64,000 nt of DNA from the NCBI RefSeq assembly GCF_910592395.1, contig NC_088323.1, positions 12,137,501 through 12,201,500 of the forward strand, given 5' to 3'. The stretch's first letter is position 1. Every line of letters begins with the position of its first letter. Made by a program: the position numbers and the translations under genes. Below the pieces are notes generated by a model. It ran no database searches. It was not told the origin of the DNA and saw only the letters and a program-made list of their open reading frames with translations. Shown piece after piece: positions 36,595 to 47,861 of the stretch. The stretch comes from Lineus longissimus. Lineage: Eukaryota; Nemertea; Pilidiophora; Heteronemertea; Lineidae.

Positions 36595-36636
36595 GACGGA
36601 TGAAGTCAACGGCGAGGTTGTGGCGGGGAAATCCAG

Positions 36637-38003
36637 GTGGAGATGAACCAATTGGAACAGCATAACCAGAAGTTGGAGGAAGCTGTTAGTTCACTGTGGC
36701 AAAGCGAGAAGCATGGCTTCATTAATGAAGATGTGAAGATGATGTCGTTCGAGGATCAAAAGGCTCTACACCTGCTTGACACGAGGACCAAGTTGGTCAA
36801 TGTACACTATGAGATTGGCCTACTTTGTTGACAATAGAATGGTCGCTGCAAAAAGACTCAAGTATCTTAGAAAACGCTTTGTGAAGAAGCCAGCCTTTGC
36901 TGAGATGTATTGTAATGCTATGGGTGTCTACTTTGATAACGATTACGCACGAGTAATGACAGACAAAGAGGCAGCTTCTGTATCGGCAAAGACATGGAAT
37001 CTACCCCATCATGGTGTGGTGAATGAAAATAAACCAGGGAAGCTGCGTGTAGTATTTGACGCTGCGGCTTCATTCAAAGGAACTTCGTTAAATCAAGAGC
37101 TACTTCAAGGCCCGGATCAAAGTAACAGCTTGATTGGAGTTTTACTGAGGTTCCGCGAGCACCAGATCGCTGTAACAGCTGACGTGGAGGCTATGTTTTT
37201 AAGATTTAAAGTGCCCCCCGTAAATTGCCAAGCATTGAGATTCCTCTGGTGGCGGAATGGACTCGATGAACACCCGGTAACCTGCCAGATGACTAGCCAC
37301 ATATTTGGGGCAACAGACAGCCCGAGCGCCTGTACATACGGAATGAGGAAATGTGCCGAGGACTTTGGAAGCCAATTTGATCAACGAGTGGTGGACGCAG
37401 TCACCCGCAGTTTTTATGTAGATGATTTCCTGCAGCAGTTGCTGAAGTCAGTGTTTGCATCATGCTATCAATACAGATGATCTGTCTGTTATTGAAGGGA
37501 AGCCTAAAAGCTGACCAAGTTCATGTCAAAAACACCCGAAGTAATGGCGGCATTACCAGGCGAGGTCAAGGCATCAGGATTCATCAATCTGAGTCTGGAG
37601 TCTACTGCAAGAGAGAGAGCATTGGGAGTCAGGTGGAATGTCGGGAAGGAAGCGCTTGGTCTGCAGCTCACCGGGATCAGTAAGGGTGGTGCAAAGAGCA
37701 ACACGAGGAGGGAATGTCTAGCGGCCGTAAGCTCTATTTATGATCCTCAAGGCTTTGTTGGACCTGTTACCCTAGTTGCTAAACGTTTATTGCAAATGAG
37801 TTGTAAGCAACGGTTGGCCTGGGACGATGAGCTGCCTGAAGAACTGATGAAAGCTTGGGAAGGATGGAAAGCGACCCTGCCTGCATTGACTCAGATTTCG
37901 TTGCCGAGATGGTACTTTACTTCCGAGATGGAGGGGCGCTATGAATTGCATCACTTTGCCGACGCGTCGGAAGGCGGGTATGGAATGGTATCTTACCTAC
38001 GCA
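36637..38003 (+). pseudogene. BEL/Pao reverse transcriptase and A17-like region
   Basis: Pieces in three frames. An N-terminal block FEDQKALHLLD leads to VHYEIGLL, then a frame change near 36820. RT proper carries GKLRVVFDAAASFKGTSLN, DVEAMFLRFKV and the catalytic YVDD at 37414-37425. After another break near 37480-37520 the A17-like block SSIYDPQGFVGPVTLVAKR and the first RNase H Asp (HFADASEGGYG) follow. The frame is cut by the hAT-like insert at about 38004. Confidence 0.85.
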
Positions 38004-39196
38004 AGGCTCAAAATAATTTTTTTTCACTTGTATAGCAAAGTTGCTATACAAGGTCTTGACTTGTATAGCAGTTTTGAAGCTATGTATAGCAACTTTTTCC
38101 GACATCGGACCAACGTGCGTTGATATTTCAATAAATGAATAAAAAAGACTTACTTTCATTATTATTTGCCTTTATCTATCAGAAACTGGTGAAAATGATA
38201 AATGAATCACAAGAAAAAATAGAGAGAATGCTGTTTTTCTTCAATTTATTCATTTGAAACTAACATCAAGTAACAGTACACCAATAAGTTTATATTAGTC
38301 TTGAATAAAAGCTTGCGAGATATTGCCACTTGAAAACAAAGTTTAGCAACTCTACTCCGCTTTGACGGGAACTGGCGCCAAAATCTTCCTATTACATATT
38401 GTGACATCATCTTTTATTCACAAACAGAGCTAGACCAAGAGAATCAATATAAAAGCAGATTGTCACCAAGACCAGTCAAAACCACGTGCGTTTTGTAGGC
38501 TGTTTTACGCTAATCTGACTTGTGAATATTGTGCGTTTTCCAATCATCCTTTACTAAACGCTGTCTTGTCTCCTCGTATGCCTTCTTGGCATCTTTTGGA
38601 AGGGCCTGGGGTGTTTCTGCCGATCGCTTGCGTTCTGTGGCAAGTGGTAATACGGGAGTGCGGTTTCCAAAATGGTCCAGTTGCCTCAACATTTTGGAGC
38701 AGACGACAGATTTTGACAATCGTTTCAGTGGGAGTAAATTAGAACAACCACCCATGATGCCTTGCGCCACACCTGCGGACATTCTATTTGCCTCCCACTG
38801 TCAAAGAACCTTGTTCCCGCTGCTGATACGCAATGCAGTAGACCACTCATTCGCCGTACTTCAAAAGCGCTGGGGACTAGGATAACTTGGATCCAAACAA
38901 TGTATTTCACTATATCATGTACATGCATGCATGCTATGGCGGCGCGGCGAGTAAACTGGTATTTTAAAACATATTTGTATCGCCAGAAAACGCATACTTT
39001 TTTCATTTTAAGTGCCAAGACCGTATTTCTACTCGCCTTTGGCGAATTGGCGAGCGGAACCCCTGTGCTTGAAAATTACGGGGTGTAGCTAAAAATAGAT
39101 GTATCGCGATTTTGTTTTTGCCCAAGATCGTTTATATCGCAATTCCTAAAATTTCTGTCGCAAATTGCGATGCGATACCGCTTATTTTGAGCCCTG
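38004..39196. mobile_element. hAT-like non-autonomous insertion in BEL/Pao pol
   Basis: Ends AGGCTCAAAATAA (left) and TTATTTTGAGCCCTG (right) form a short inverted repeat. The host word CCTACGCAAGG is present on both sides (37996-38006 and 39197-39207), containing the presumed 8-bp duplication CCTACGCA. The CAGGGCTC end and 8-bp duplication fit hAT. The coding frame of pol resumes right after it. No transposase recognised inside. Confidence 0.75.
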
Positions 39197-39872
39197 CCTA
39201 CGCAAGGTGTACGATTCGGACGAGGGCGTCGAAGTTGAGTGTGTCTTTGTAATGGCAAAGACCAGGACAGCTCCACTCCAGTTTGTATCGATACCGCGAT
39301 TGGAACTGCAGGCAGCAGTGGTTGCAGTAAGAATGGACGGATTGCTTCGGAGGGAACTTGATTTGCCGGTGGATGAAAGCTTCTACTGGACTGATTCCAA
39401 GATCACTTTGTCGTACGTCTGCAGCGAGAACAGAAGATTCAAGACTTATGTAGCTAATCGGGTTACAGAGATCCGAGGCTCCTCTACCCCCTCTCAGTGG
39501 CGACATATCCCTGGGAAAGAAAATCCTGCAGATGAGGCTTCGAGAGGACAAACCGTTGCAGCTTTTTTGAAGAACGAGAGATGGTTTGCTGGTCCGGAAT
39601 TTCTGTCAAAGCCAGGGGCTAGCTGGTCAACATTGACGACTGAAGAGGTCATGGAAGTTGACAAGAATGACCCAGAAGTGAAGACAGAGAAGATTACAGC
39701 CACACTGACTGAACCTGCAGCCAATGGCTTGTTTCAGTTAATCTCAAGAAGTTCATCTTGGACAGCACTTCGACGACGAGTAGCAGTGTTACTGAAGTTT
39801 GTCAGATACCTTCAGTCAAAGAAGAAAGACAGCGGAGTCCAGTTCGAGAAGAAGATCGTAAGGCCATTATGA
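39197..39872 (+). pseudogene. BEL/Pao RNase H, second part
   Basis: Resumes after the hAT-like insert with VFVMAKTRTAPLQFVSIPRL, the catalytic Glu in LELQAAVVAVR, the Asp in YWTDSKITLSYV, and the end block RHIPGKENPADEASRG. This order is specific to BEL/Pao polyproteins. The frame ends at 39872, and the integrase continues in an overlapping frame from about 39850. Confidence 0.85.
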
Positions 39873-41239
39873 GGTGCAACCAGAGAGAGGTTTATGCTAG
39901 GGACATAGATGCTATAAGGAAGAAGGACGGAGTTAGCAGTTCGAGTTCGCTTGCATCACTGAACCCGTTGTTAGTTGATGGCGTACTACGAGTTGGAGGG
40001 AGAATTTCCAGAGCACCAATTTCCTTTGATAGCAAACATCCAATGATAGTACCAAAGGGACACCATGCTGGGACGTTGCTCATTGTCCATTTTCATGAGG
40101 CAACAGCACGTGCGGGCCAAGAGCATGTCTTGTCTAGGATTAGGCAAACCTTCTGGCTTGTAAATGCGAGGAGAGAAGTACGCAAGATCTTGAAGAAATG
40201 CATTGGATGCAGAAAACGCAATGCCATACGGATGAACCAACTCATGGCTGACCTACCTGCTGTCAGACTTGTCACATATGAGCCTCCGTTCACCAATAAC
40301 GGAGTTGATTATTTTGGGCCGATGCTCATCAAGGCCGGACGATCGTCTGTGAAACGCTGGGGAGTACTTTTCACCTGTCTAAACGTGAGGGCGGTACACT
40401 TGGAAGTTTCCAATTCCATGGACCTCAGCTCGTTTCTAAATGCCTTCAGAAGGTTCAGCGGTCTCCGTGGGGATCCGAAGCAAGTATGGTCCGATAATGG
40501 GACGAACTTCGTCGGCGGTGAACGTGAGTTGCGGGAAGCGATTATGGGTTGGAATCAGGAGCAAATACAGAAGGAGCTTTGTCAGCGTGGTACAGAGTGG
40601 CATTTCCAGCCCCCCTTGGCTCCCCATATGTCAGGGGTGTGGGAAAGTCTCGTTAAGTCGGTTAAGCGAGGGTTGAAAGTAGTCCTAGGCGATAGAAAGG
40701 GAACCTCGCTGTAGCAAGAAGTGATTGGGAGTCAACACTTCTTCGTCATCAGGATCATCGCTAGCTCTGCATATTGGCCGACTATTCACGATCTTCTCAA
40801 CCTCAACGTGAGTGGTTACCAGAACTTCATCGCTGACCAGACTTTGTCTCCTGGGGTGTTCTTCGACACAGATCTGTATCATCGAAAGCAATGGCGGAAG
40901 GTGCAGATGTTGGCCAACCAGTTCTGGCAGCGATGGATCAGAGAATACCTTCCTACGCTGCAGAAGCGCACCAAATGGGTTAGACGACGACGAAATGCGG
41001 AAGTGGGCGACTTGGTCCTAGTCACGGATGATATGCTAGTCCGAGGTCATTGGCCCATGGGAGTGATCATCAAGACTTTTGCCGGAGAGGATGGAGCAGT
41101 TCGAGTAGTTGAAGTCAAGACCAGCAGCAGTACTGTCTTGAGGCGCCCGATACACAAGCTGTGTATGCTGGAAGAGAGCTATTCTGGAACTGGTGATGTC
41201 GACAATGAACGAGATACAAAGGACGAAGAATTACGTTAG
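39848..41239 (+). pseudogene. BEL/Pao integrase with internally inverted segment
   Basis: Zinc-domain part: HEATARAGQEHVLSRIRQ, then CIGCRKRNA. Catalytic residues visible: Asp in GVDYFGPM, Asp in WSDNGTNFVGG and Glu in HMSGVWESLVKSVK. The forward frame dies at 40714, just after KVVLGD. The next expected block (IVNSRP, LTPNHFLL) is encoded on the opposite strand over about 40692-40847. Forward coding resumes with GVFFDTDLYHRKQW and the C-terminal domain (RGHWPMGVI, RRPIHKLCMLE) to a TAG at 41237-41239. Confidence 0.85.
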
Positions 41240-42107
41240 TTGTGCGAGGGAGTATGGGGTGTTATCGCATTTCAATGATGAGCATAATAGCACAGATGTA
41301 TATCACCTTTTCTGTGTTCCGCGCACATGTGATAACCTTAACGTGCAATTGTATATGTTGGCATTTTGGGTGCAAGTTGTGTTCATTTTTGGTGTGGTAG
41401 TTTGTGGCTTGTTTGGTAGATGCCCTATTGGCATTATCTTAAAAAATTCTTTACCTTGCACAACTGTTCTTGGTCTGCCGATATACTGCAATCCTGTCTG
41501 GTTATTCTACTGGTCAGTTAATCATTTAAAGGAATATTCTGATTCCTGTTCGAATGGATACTACTATTGTGAGTGCAGTTTAATAGCTTAGTGGTGCGGC
41601 ACTAAGTACCTTTGCATCCGTTTCAAGAATGGTTTCATTACTGTTTGTTTATCGCATCAGGCTACACCCATCATAGTTTTTGATGTTGTTGAGCGTGATC
41701 ATATTCATGCCCTCTTCCGTGTTTTTGGTTATTTGGGTGCGTGCGATTCATTCAGTTCTGAGACTAGGGTTGGAGGTGCATTGGAAGTTACGCCGTATAC
41801 TAGTGCGTTTGGATCTAAAGTGTCAATCGTTGTACACTTTCTGTTCTCTTTATCTTATTGTCAAGGACTAGACAATGAATATTGGACTACTCTGCTGGTA
41901 ATTTGGCAGACCTACCGAGATTTGGACACTACTGCTTGGGACTGACTTTGGTTATGATAAGTTGTCGGGAGATTCCGCTCGTGAAGTTTATGTTCTGAGT
42001 TATTAACATGACTTTGGTGTTTTTGCGTAAATTTGTACTCTTAGAAACGGCTTGTGCCTGGTATGGTTCCACCTACTGGATTACTTCGGTCTTCCATGGG
42101 GGGAGTA
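41240..42107 (+). other. BEL/Pao post-pol region
   Basis: A short frame (41193-41591) includes a hydrophobic, membrane-like stretch (VQVVFIFGVVVCGLFG). It shows no envelope motif, and its start overlaps pol. The rest is non-coding up to the polypurine tract at 42096-42107. Confidence 0.35.
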
Positions 42108-42360
42108 TGTTAGCGCCGTTTCATCGGGTTATTGTTTAATGTTACATTGTGTGTAGTATCTTTAATTGTTATCGCTGCTGCGGATTTCCGACCAGAAAAA
42201 ACGTGTTAAAGTGAAAGCCGAAATTCGTGTTACAGCGAAAGAAATGTCAAGAAATCTGCTAGTCAACAAAAGAAGGCGTTTTATTTAAATAGTTACAGTG
42301 TATATGGAAAGATCTTAGTTTTCGTTATCGGCTGGTCCCAGTATACCTGAGAAGTATACA
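42108..42360 (+). repeat. BEL/Pao 3' LTR
   Basis: Matches 33666-33910 with several substitutions and small insertions. Followed by the CTAGG target duplication. Confidence 0.85.
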
Positions 42361-42365
42361 CTAGG

Positions 42366-43415
42366 CAAGTTCCCAGGAGAACACCATCTCACGATCGATA
42401 AGGACACTATCCCAGTCACGCATGCCCCCAGGAAGGCTCCAATCCAAATTCGAGATGACATCAAGCTCGAACTTGACCGGATGCGTCAACTCGAGGTGAT
42501 CAGGCCAGTCAACACGCCCACTGACTGGGTATCCAGCATAACATACGTTAAGAAGGCGGACGGATCGCTGAGGATTTGTTTAGACCCAAAGTATGTCAAC
42601 TTTGCGCTAAAGAGAGGCCATCACCATACTCCGACACAATCAACAAAATTAGCGAACCGGAAGTAAACTTCTTTGGCAACATATACGGCAGCAACTGAGC
42701 GCAACCAGATCCCGCCAAAGTTCAAGCCATTCGCGAACTTCAACCCCCAACTAACGTGAAGGAACTCCAATCATTCCTAGGAATGATCACATATCTAGCG
42801 CCGTATATTCCGAATCTCTCCAACAAAACAACGCCATTAAGAACATTGCTTCATAAATCTAATGAGTTTCAGTGGAACCAAGAGCAGCAAGCAGCATTTG
42901 ACAAGATCAAAACATCAATCTGCAACGCCGGCACACTGGCATACTTTGACCCATCGAAGCCAACCGTTATCAAAGTCGATGCCAGCCTCAGTGCACTGGG
43001 AGCCGCACTGACTCAAGATGGGAAACCAGCAGCATATGCCTCCAATAGCCTCATGGACACAGAAACTCGATACGCCAACATCGAGCACGAACTATTGGCA
43101 TGTGTATTCGGCGCCGAACGCTTTCACACTTACGTTTTCGGAAAACCATTTGTCATCGAATCGGACCACAAGCCGCTCGAGATGATATCCAAGAAGAACT
43201 TCACAGCAGCCCCAGCACGTCTCCAGCGAATGCTCCTCCGGTTACAGCGGTACGACTATCAAATCACATATCGTCCTGGCAACGATATGTGCCTCCCAGA
43301 TAGCCTGTCGTGGATGCCGAAATTGAGCCGCGACCCCGAGATCAACTTGAATATGCAAGTTTGCTTCGTCCAGTTCAGTACGCCTAAACTGCTCCAGCTC
43401 GAGAAGAAAACTTAA
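42366..43415 (+). pseudogene. Gypsy-3 reverse transcriptase (centre deleted) and RNase H
   Basis: The RT start (APRKAPIQIRDDIKLEL, ADGSLRICLDPKYVN) runs to HHTPT near 42636. It then jumps to VNFFGNIYGSN (42664 on), a block that normally follows the catalytic motif by tens of residues. About 130 residues including the YxDD-type motif are missing. The RNase H part is well kept: VIKVDASLSALGAAL, ELLACVFGAERF, IESDHKPLEMI and MCLPDSLSWMPK. A TAA at 43413-43415 interrupts the frame before the integrase. Confidence 0.85.
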
Positions 43416-44856
43416 CACGATGAAGACCTAGCCATCCTCAAACGATTCATTGCGCGAGGCTATCCATCATCTCAGAGGGACCTTCAGAAGCACATTCGCC
43501 AGTTCTGGCCTTTTCGAGACTTGCTCACAATCGAGGACGGCCTAGTCTTGAAAGGTGAACAGATAATTATCCCCACCGTGCTGCGAGGAGAATATCTTGA
43601 ACGAGTGCACCAAGGCCACCAGGGCATTACTCGTTGCCAGCAGCGCGCTTGTTCGAGCATATATTGGCCGAATAGCAATCAGGATATTGAGAACATTATC
43701 CAGAAATGTCAAACGTGCCAGACGTACGTACCAACCATCTCAGCAAAAAGAGACAATGAACGCAATTATTCCAAATCTGCCGCAGATCCCATGGCACACC
43801 CTAGGCTCAGATATGTTTGAGCTAAACGGCCAAGATTACCTAGTCATCGCAGACTACTACTCAAAGTTCATATTGGTCGAACATATGACCACCACAACCA
43901 GCAGAGCCATCACGAATTGCGCACCAATTTTTTTCGCACTGTTTGGAGCCCCAAACACGATAATATCCGACAATGGCCCGCAGTACATTGGATCAGACTT
44001 CCAACAGCTAATGGCTGAGCTGGGTATCGTTCACATTACCAGCTCACCCCATCACGCGAAATCTCACGGTTATATCGAGAGCGCAGTGAAAACAGCACAG
44101 CTTCTCATCAAAAAATCGTCTAAAGACACGAGCACCGCCCTGCTGATGCATCGTACAACGCCACTGGGACCACAGCAGAAGTCACAGGCAGAGTTGCTAT
44201 TTAATCGTAAAGTAGCCACCAATCTGCCGATCCACACAAAAGGAAACAGCAATGTCTATCATCAAGCATGCCAGGCAGCTCTCCAGAAGAAATTAGAGGA
44301 CCTATACAACCGCAGCGCCAAGACTCTGCCAGAACTTCAATCCGGTCAACACATCTTTTATCAAGATGTGGCCAAACGTACATGGTCCCCAGGGGAAATC
44401 ATTGGTTACAGTCCGGAACCTAGATCGTACACCATTGAATGCCTCACCTCAGGAAGACGATTGAGGAGGAACCGTGTCCTGTTACGCCCTCGACAGGTCA
44501 CATTCAACATTCCAGCCTCATCTAGCAGCGACGCCAGCCGTAGCTGTCCCGTGGCTATGCCAAAAAGCCATGAGAACACTAGCCTCACCTGCACTTGGCC
44601 AAATCAGCCGACCAGGTGTACCCCAGCCACGCCATCAGCACCAAACCTGCCCATCGTGGACAAAACACCAGCAGCACACGCGACAACATCATCAGCACAT
44701 GTGACAACACCAGCAGCACGCGTCGAAGGATCATCTACCACACCGAACGTCAAACCATCGTCTACTCCAGTAAACGTTGAACCGCCGTCGAATCGCCGAT
44801 CCGAACGAACACGGATTCCATCACACCGCTACGACGCTAAGGACTATGTTACATAA
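43416..44856 (+). pseudogene. Gypsy-3 integrase
   Basis: The zinc domain (HQGHQGITRCQQ, then CQTCQTYV) lies in one frame to about 43740. The catalytic core and tail are in a second frame to a TAA at 44854-44856. DDE residues are all visible: VIADYYSKFIL, IISDNGPQYIG and HGYIESAVKTAQ. The C-terminal part has a GPY/F-like segment and a long Pro/Thr/Ala tail ending RYDAKDYVT. Only the frameshift and the upstream TAA disrupt it. Confidence 0.85.
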
Positions 44857-46483
44857 TTAGCAATTGTAACATTGGTAGAATAGGCCCAGAAATCAGGTAG
44901 TGTGGTTTAGCCTGATCGCCAGATGAAGTGCTAGTAACCTCTCTCTGGTAGGCCTAAGTTTTAAAAAAAGATCCTAGAAATCACAAACTTTTCTGAACCA
45001 CAACTCACATTTGTATTTTAATGGTATGATGGATAATTACCTATATTTTTTAATGGAGAAAAAAGAAAACAAAGACTCTGTATATGGACAATTAAATGTG
45101 GATGTTACCCTACTATAATAATCAGCTACTACAAACAGTAATCGACTTGGCAACATTCCTCAGTATAAACCACAACTGAACAATTTATGTGGACTGTAGT
45201 AGATTTCAATATTAGTGTCTTTGGTTAATTTGGCTAAATTGGCCACTCAGGTTAAGGTTTGTTGTTGCTGCACTACAACAGGGTTTGCGTTGGTAACCGT
45301 ATCCAGGCTGCTGGAGGCTGCATTGTTGCCTGTATATAAAGGGCTGCTCTCACAACAGTCGAGAAACAGTTTCCAAGCCAGCCAGTTAGCTCCAGTGTAC
45401 ATTGAGATTTAGAAGTGAATATTCGAAGAGGTTTAGAGGAATTAGAGAACGTGTAGAAGGGTAAATACAGTTATACCATTATTTAATTAGGTGTTCGTGT
45501 GAATTGTTTACCTTTGTTGCACAATCAGCTGACCATAGAACGAGACGAAGGTCAAGGACGAGAGACACAACGGACAGCGAAGTCGGAAAATTACAGGACT
45601 CTCAAAAGTAGCTTTCTTTCCTCAATAAGGGGGATGTTATATTATCATGCTAATGAGTACGACCTGCTCACTACTCCATTTGGAGTCGCCACCTATGTTT
45701 TCACCCCTTCAACTAATACCCACATGTATCACAACATAGAAACTCCAAGTGCTCCAATTAAATATCATTCTGGGACCCGATTCCTTTCTGTTTATTCTAT
45801 GATAAATGCACCACCTGATATAACAGCATGTGTCAACCTTTACTAATGAGTTTCAGGTGCATCGTCATACATGTCATATGTACATGTACATGGTAGCTGT
45901 ACATGTACATGCACACGCATGGAAAAAAGTAAACAGACACCGACAAATATGGGGTGTATACAAAACAAAGACTTAAGACCCAAGACCCAAGACCCTGCCC
46001 CTGAAAAGGTACAAAACAAAGACCCTTAGTGGTATAAAACAAAGACCCTGCCCAAAATCCATTTTCTCTCAGTTTCCGTCAGAACTGCTGCTACTATTTG
46101 ACTCAGTCAATTTTTTCAAAGGTACAAAACAAAGACCCATAGTAGTATAAAACAAAGACCCTGCCCAAAATCCATGAACGCATCGTGATATGCCATTCGA
46201 ATTTGGTATGTAGGTTCTACCAATCCATATCCAACATTTTCTGTTGGAATCGAATGCATCTATAGCATTCCCGGTCTACAGGGTGAAAAGCAAAATATGC
46301 ATTGGGCAAATGTACGCAAAAATCATCTATGTACAGGAAATTTCTCTATCCTGTCACTGAAGGCCACTAGGTTTCTACAATGAATCAATGACCCTTAGAA
46401 CAACCCATTTTAAGCCCAAATTGTAATTTGACTTGGGTAGGTTTCAGTGCCTCATATGAGTTACTAAATGTCGATCAGACCCT
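44857..46483 (+). other. Gypsy-3 3' flank with promoter-like segment and short duplications
   Basis: TGTATATAAAGGGCTG at 45331 looks like an LTR core promoter, but no repeat partner is present. An AAGGGGGA polypurine word followed by TGTTATATTA lies near 45630. GGTACAAAACAAAGACCC with its surroundings occurs at about 46006 and again at about 46119 (~55-bp unit). No gene supported. Confidence 0.4.
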
Positions 46484-47143
46484 GTGCTGTATCCGTGCGG
46501 TATCGAAGCACCTTTTCCTTTGGCACAGGAGCATAGGAAGTATTTGTCTGAGACAACTAAAGAAAACTTTTGCGCGAAATACAAAGCATACGTGATCATG
46601 ATAAACGCAATTTATGATGTTATATTTTGTAAGTTGAAAAGGAAACCGACGAAACCTGAAAGGGACTTCATTACCATGAATTTATGCAAAGAATACCCAG
46701 TACTGGAGGATTACGAGGATCCGAATAATAGGCACAAAGCATTGAGTTATGCTTTGCGTAAAAAGGCAAACAACCACAACACTAGAAATGCAGAATCGGT
46801 AGGCCAAGGCCACAATGATGAACCATTGAAGAAAAAGGCACGAAACTGCAGACGTAAGGTAATTCGGGATTCAACTACAGATTCAGAATCGGAAGATGTT
46901 GAAGCTAGCATGGAAGAGATACCTAAAGAGTTGCAGCCAGGGACGGACGTCAGAATGGAGGAGATGGATAACGAATTGCAGCCAAGGAAGGACAAGGCCA
47001 AGGGGAGGTCCGAATGGAGGAGATGGATAATGAGTTGCTGCCAAGGGCAAGTATGGCCTGTTATGTGTAGCACTATGCGATTCACTGATTCATTCAATAT
47101 TTCAGTCAGAAATCGAATGAATAGTTTCTTTAGTGAAAAATAA
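46484..47143 (+). CDS. single-exon ORF of unknown function
   Basis: Up to 219 codons. The middle part (RKPTKPERDFITMNLCKEYP to HKALSYALRKKANN) resembles a small helical domain seen in some invertebrate proteins. It is followed by a basic segment (KKKARNCRRKV) and an acidic repeat (MEEIPKELQPG, MEEMDNELQPR). The start is uncertain; the true start could be an upstream exon. The last ~40 codons are less protein-like. Confidence 0.35.
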   Translation: MLYPCGIEAPFPLAQEHRKYLSETTKENFCAKYKAYVIMINAIYDVIFCKLKRKPTKPERDFITMNLCKEYPVLEDYEDPNNRHKALSYALRKKANNHNTRNAESVGQGHNDEPLKKKARNCRRKVIRDSTTDSESEDVEASMEEIPKELQPGTDVRMEEMDNELQPRKDKAKGRSEWRRWIMSCCQGQVWPVMCSTMRFTDSFNISVRNRMNSFFSEK

Positions 47144-47159
47144 ATCAAATAAATTGTCA

Positions 47160-47790
47160 ATCGAATCGAATGATAGGTTGTTTTATCAAAAATGTATTGG
47201 AAAGAGTTTAAAATATCAAGACCGAGATCAAACAATCTCATTCGATTCTTACAAATCACCTATTCAATATTAATCGCATAATTCGTCATATAGATTAAAG
47301 TACATTTCGATATAATCAAATAGTTCTTACAAAAAATTGAAAATGAAAAATTTGATTTTAAGAATGAATGTTCATTCGATTCCATATCAAATGAAAAGCA
47401 ATATTCGATTTAAAAATCAAATGGTCTATTTGATTTAAATCGAATAAAAAATACATATATTTGATTTCAAAATCGAATGGTCTATTCGATTTAAATCAAA
47501 TGATTATTCGATTTAAAAATCAAATGGTCTATTTGATTTAAATCGAATAAAAAAATATATGTATATTTGATTTCAAAATCGAATGGTCTATTCGATTTAA
47601 ATCAAATGATTATTCGATTTAAAAATCAAATTATCTATTTGATTAAAATCGAATTACCATTCGATTCTGTTCTAAAATGTATTACATAGGCTATATTTGA
47701 TTTCAAAATCGAATGGTCTATTCGATTTAAATCGAATGATGTCTCATTCGATTCTTCTCCTATTCCATTCGATTCTAATTGGTTGCTTCG
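47160..47790. repeat. AT-rich self-complementary repeat array
   Basis: Irregular repetition of ATTCGATTTAAATCGAAT and ATTTGATTTAAATCAAAT type words with AAAATCGAATGGTCTATTCG spacers. Every unit is near-palindromic. Lies 70-700 bp upstream of the HECT gene start. Confidence 0.8.
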
Positions 47791-47861
47791 TTCGTGACGT
47801 CATTCGTGCGGTATTTCAGTCAACGTAAACAATCAAGCTTTTTCGCATTGTCGATCGGACA

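Larger units (their letters stand above)
33666..42360 (+). mobile_element. BEL/Pao LTR retrotransposon inserted in Gypsy-3
   Basis: LTRs 33666-33910 and 42108-42360 start TGTTAGCGC and end AGTATACA. They are flanked by the 5-bp duplication CTAGG (33661-33665 and 42361-42365). The LTRs differ at more than ten positions and small gaps, so it is not recent. A polypurine tract ATGGGGGGAGTA precedes the 3' LTR. Gag, RT with YVDD, an A17/RNase H region and an integrase are present but broken by frameshifts, a hAT-like insertion and an inversion. Confidence 0.9.
32880..44856 (+). mobile_element. Gypsy-3: Ty3/gypsy element split by a BEL/Pao insertion
   Basis: Left part 32880-33665 has the gag zinc knuckle and protease. 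Right part 42361-44856 has RT, RNase H and integrase. The two parts are continuous in family order once the BEL/Pao element (33666-42360) and one CTAGG duplication are set aside. The 5' LTR and most of gag are missing. A 3' LTR is not established, though 45100-45500 has promoter-like features. Confidence 0.85.

Noticed and set aside
41193-41591. Envelope gene of the BEL/Pao element
   Set aside because: One hydrophobic stretch only; no signal peptide, cleavage site or conserved envelope motif, and the start overlaps pol.
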